From NCBI GenBank assembly GCA_947503305.1, contig CANNDF010000001.1:806001-870000 (forward strand): 64,000 bases of DNA, read 5' to 3'. Positions 61,744-64,000 of the stretch are shown here, one piece after another. The translations under genes and the position numbers were made by a program. Every line of letters starts with the position of its first letter. The stretch's first letter is position 1. The notes under the pieces are model-generated. The model did not search any database. It saw nothing but the letters and a program-made list of their open reading frames with translations, and was not told the DNA's origin. The stretch comes from an uncultured Dokdonia sp. GTDB lineage: Bacteria > Bacteroidota > Bacteroidia > Flavobacteriales > Flavobacteriaceae.

Positions 61744-63071
61744 ATAAAATAGCAAAAACGATTATAAAAGAAATACAATGGTTTGAAACTGTTGTCAATA
61801 CTGCATTGAGTCTCTATTTTCAAAATGAGAGTGCGTATAGTTCGGTACGAGAGCACACCCCTCCATTGATAGAAGAGAAGGATTCGATATATGCTTCTGT
61901 AATACAGGAATACGCATTAAATTTTGAAGAACGTCTGGTACTTATTCTGTCATTACTCCCGTATGTAAAACCACAAAGCCTTGATGTATTTTTAATCAAA
62001 AATCAAAATTTGAATAGTGATTTTGCAGAATTTGGAGGGATTAAAGGGGTCAATAAATCAGGATTTATCCCTAGTTTAGAAACCGCTATTTTTATACTAA
62101 CGGGACAAGAATTAAACGCTCGATTGCAGTTTTTAAAACAATTTAATAAAGACAATATCCTATTTAAAAAAGGGATTTTAGAATTTGACGGGAATCAGAA
62201 TTTTGATCCCCATCAACGATTGACTATTTCAAACGAATATTTGGGACTATTGACTACGGGTGTTTTAAAATTACCACAATACAGTTCAAAATTTCCTGCA
62301 AAAGAAATTCAGACAGACCTGTCATGGGAGGATCTGGTAGTAGACAAAAATGTTGCAGAAGACCTTCTCGAAATAAAAGATTGGTTAGTCCACAGTGAGC
62401 GTATCCTTACCGACTGGCAATTACATAAAAACCTGAAGAGAGGCTATCGGGTATTGTTTTATGGCCCTCCAGGAACAGGAAAAACATTAGCGGCAACCCT
62501 ATTAGGAAAAGAGACGCATCGTCCTGTTTTTAGAGTAGACCTTTCGCTGGTAGTCTCTAAGTATATTGGGGAGACAGAAAAGAATTTAGGGAAGCTATTT
62601 GATGAGGCAGAACATAAAGACTGGATTTTATTCTTTGATGAAGCAGATGCCTTATTTGGTAAGAGAACGCAAACCAAAAGCTCTAATGACCGTCATGCAA
62701 ATCAGGAAGTTGCTTATTTACTACAGCGTATCGAGAATTTCTCTGGCTTAGTGATTCTAGCTACAAATTTACAGACCAATATTGACGAAGCATTTTCAAG
62801 AAGATTTCAAAGTATGATTCACTTCCCAAAACCAGACAAGGCCCAGCGTATGATGTTATGGAATAAACTTTTTGGAGCTTCCTTCGAACTGGAAGAGAGT
62901 ATTGATTTTAATGATCTGGCAGATAAGTATGAACTCACAGGGGGATCTATGATTAATGTACTACGCTATTGTGCTTTGAATGCTGCCAGAAGAGATGAAA
63001 AAAAGATAGAATTAAAAGATATATTAAAAGGGATTCAGCGAGAATACCGTAAGTCTAATAAAACACTGTAA
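61731..63071 (+). CDS. eCIS AAA+ ATPase (Pvc15-like)
   Basis: A 446-residue protein. A helical N-terminal domain (residues 1-190) is followed by an AAA+ module: Walker A GPPGTGKT (245-252), pore segment SKYIGETEKNLGKLFDEA, Walker B WILFFDEADALFG, sensor 1 LVILATNLQTN and Arg finger EAFSRRFQSMIHFPKPD. It is a single AAA+ domain, unlike ClpV of T6SS, which has two. In eCIS it is thought to act in particle assembly or cargo loading. The start overlaps the tape-measure gene by 13 bases. Confidence 0.93.
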   Translation: MESINKIAKTIIKEIQWFETVVNTALSLYFQNESAYSSVREHTPPLIEEKDSIYASVIQEYALNFEERLVLILSLLPYVKPQSLDVFLIKNQNLNSDFAEFGGIKGVNKSGFIPSLETAIFILTGQELNARLQFLKQFNKDNILFKKGILEFDGNQNFDPHQRLTISNEYLGLLTTGVLKLPQYSSKFPAKEIQTDLSWEDLVVDKNVAEDLLEIKDWLVHSERILTDWQLHKNLKRGYRVLFYGPPGTGKTLAATLLGKETHRPVFRVDLSLVVSKYIGETEKNLGKLFDEAEHKDWILFFDEADALFGKRTQTKSSNDRHANQEVAYLLQRIENFSGLVILATNLQTNIDEAFSRRFQSMIHFPKPDKAQRMMLWNKLFGASFELEESIDFNDLADKYELTGGSMINVLRYCALNAARRDEKKIELKDILKGIQREYRKSNKTL

Positions 63072-63073
63072 CT

Positions 63074-63463
63074 ATGCCACAACAAGTATGTATGGGTGCG
63101 ATGATGACCTGTTCTTTTGGAGCAGCACCATCCTCGTTAGTCGTATTACCCAAAAATAAAGTAATGACCAGCAATATGCCAGCAGCCAATATTATGGATA
63201 ATATCCCTATGGTCAATATTCTTCCATTTGCTATGTGCTCTTCCTTGGCAAACCCTACAGTAGCAGCAGCGACTACTGCTGCTCTGGGAGTATTAACACC
63301 CATGCCATGTGTCCCTGTAACAGTGGCTCCATGGGCCCCTGGAAGTGCTACAGTTATGGTTGCAAACATGCCAGCATTAAATAATACCTGTACCCTTAAT
63401 TGTATGTGGGGAGGCGTGATTACCATCTCACAACCCGGACAGACTACAGTGCAGATACCGTAA
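63074..63463 (+). CDS. PAAR-like spike tip protein, DUF4280 (Pvc10-like)
   Basis: A 129-residue protein: QVCMGAMMTCSFGAAPSSLVVLP at the start, NIPMVNILPFAMCSSLANPTVAAAT, GVLTPMPCVPVTVAPWAPG and CTLNCMWGGVITISQPGQ. The Cys and Met pattern is that of DUF4280, the eCIS form of PAAR that sharpens the VgrG spike. It is the last gene of the cluster in this window, two bases after the ATPase. Confidence 0.92.
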   Translation: MPQQVCMGAMMTCSFGAAPSSLVVLPKNKVMTSNMPAANIMDNIPMVNILPFAMCSSLANPTVAAATTAALGVLTPMPCVPVTVAPWAPGSATVMVANMPALNNTCTLNCMWGGVITISQPGQTTVQIP

Positions 63464-63574
63464 TAATATATGCCGTACAATACGTACCTAACTTTAAAAA
63501 TAGAAAGAAGTAAGTAGTAAAGGAATCTTTGGCCAGACTGAACTTCGTATTTTATTTATGAGTATTAATCAGGA

Positions 63575-64000
63575 TCATTGAGCTCTTTGATCATCTCCAC
63601 GATCTCCCCCCTGATAATGAATGCCCTCTGCACCTGTATGTGTTTGAAGCCATCTAGCTTTTAAGACATCAGCTAGAAAGTCAGGTACCACACCAGCTCC
63701 AGCAGGAAGTATATTATGAGCGACAAGACGTGCTCGGATTGGTGCCGACTGAACTGCAAGATTCAAATTTTCTGAAGCCCCCTTTATAGCATATACTGAG
63801 CTATATGCTGCCTTCCATCCAGTTCTGTTTAATTGCCCAACAGCAAGCCCATAATGAATATTCATAGGGATATAATACATATCATCTACCGCTTGGGAAG
63901 GAGTAAGTTCTGCAATTAAACGGTTGATTCTCCCAGTACGGCCATACTCTTCGAGTTCGGCTACAGAACCTACTACGACACTGCCTAGCATATTGGTATA
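63575..64000 (-). CDS. Partial hypothetical protein, possible eCIS cargo
   Basis: The frame is open to the right edge, so the N-terminus lies outside the window; the Met at 63991 need not be the start. The last 140 residues (VDDMYYIPMNIHYGLAVGQLNRTGWKAAYSSVYAIKGASENLNLAV ... HTGAEGIHYQGGDRGDDQRAQ) show a soluble, moderately aromatic domain that I cannot assign. It is convergent with the eCIS cluster and 112 bp from the PAAR gene. Cargo and toxin genes often flank such clusters, but the sequence here gives no direct evidence. Confidence 0.5.
   Translation of the reverse strand, partial: YTNMLGSVVVGSVAELEEYGRTGRINRLIAELTPSQAVDDMYYIPMNIHYGLAVGQLNRTGWKAAYSSVYAIKGASENLNLAVQSAPIRARLVAHNILPAGAGVVPDFLADVLKARWLQTHTGAEGIHYQGGDRGDDQRAQ

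Noticed and set aside
39953-63463. Type VI secretion system
   Set aside because: VgrG, PAAR and sheath are shared with T6SS, but the single-AAA Pvc15-type ATPase, DUF4255 cap, DUF5908, LysM hub and gpJ-type wedges, and the lack of TssJ/L/M and ClpV, indicate eCIS.
63055-63480. 141-codon frame opposite the PAAR gene
   Set aside because: It covers exactly the DUF4280 gene in antisense; the plus-strand product has clear family motifs.
1-64000. CRISPR array, rRNA genes, complete tRNA genes, riboswitches
   Set aside because: I saw no regularly spaced direct repeats, rRNA-like sequence, intact tRNA or known riboswitch core anywhere in the window.

Overview
The window is AT-rich DNA from a member of the Bacteroidota, most likely a marine Flavobacteriaceae. 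The evidence is a type IX secretion C-terminal sorting domain, DUF6443/YD-repeat proteins, a TPR-linked histidine kinase, SSB and integrase sequences of Bacteroidota type, TAnnTTTG-like promoter boxes, and A-rich leaders instead of strong Shine-Dalgarno sites. The genus cannot be fixed from the sequence alone.

Layout. (1) 1-11.8 kb is an accessory island. It holds the end of a YD-repeat/PKD surface protein, a 1639-residue YD-repeat polymorphic toxin whose tip looks like an alpha/beta-hydrolase, an overlapping putative immunity lipoprotein, a T9SS cargo protein, a DDE transposase and a tyrosine recombinase. It ends at a 3' fragment of tRNA-Asn, the scar of site-specific integration. (2) 12-14.5 kb carries small HTH genes, a secreted protein and a TM2 protein. 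(3) 14.5-18.6 kb is a conserved biotin-dependent acyl-CoA (probably propionyl-CoA) carboxylase operon with an Lrp/AsnC regulator. (4) 18.7-22.1 kb has a membrane protein, an endonuclease/exonuclease/phosphatase-family protein and a C1q-like secreted protein. (5) 22.4-38 kb is an accessory block: a membrane NTPase (NACHT-like) fused to a glycerophosphodiester phosphodiesterase (GDPD) domain, an unknown protein, a small lipoprotein, a TPR histidine kinase and response regulator, and an eight-gene operon (M48 peptidase, ABC transporter, lipoproteins, WG-repeat protein, CsgG-like protein). Three copies of an inverted repeat TACGG-N4-CCGTA, each followed 21-22 nt later by a TAnnTTTG-like box, precede the NTPase-GDPD gene, the response regulator and the eight-gene operon, which suggests one regulon. 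(6) 38-39.5 kb has ssb plus a diverged copy of the ssb 3' end, bracketing one gene. (7) 39.9-63.5 kb is a complete extracellular contractile injection system (eCIS) gene cluster in one direction: membrane GH18-like protein, small membrane protein, cap, second cap-region protein, sheath, two tube proteins, DUF5908, LysM hub protein, VgrG spike, gp25, gpJ-like wedge, fibre-like protein, second wedge protein, tape measure, AAA ATPase and PAAR tip. A convergent partial gene at the right edge may be cargo.

How it works together. The eCIS genes should build a free, phage-tail-like needle that delivers cargo. The membrane-bound GH18-like protein at the head of the cluster may serve envelope passage, release or anchoring. 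The 22-38 kb block looks like an envelope-stress or defence system under two-component control that has not, to my knowledge, been described as a unit; this is inference from gene content and shared sites. A 14-bp palindrome (GCTTTCGCGAAAGC) recurs five times, inside and between genes, and is unexplained.
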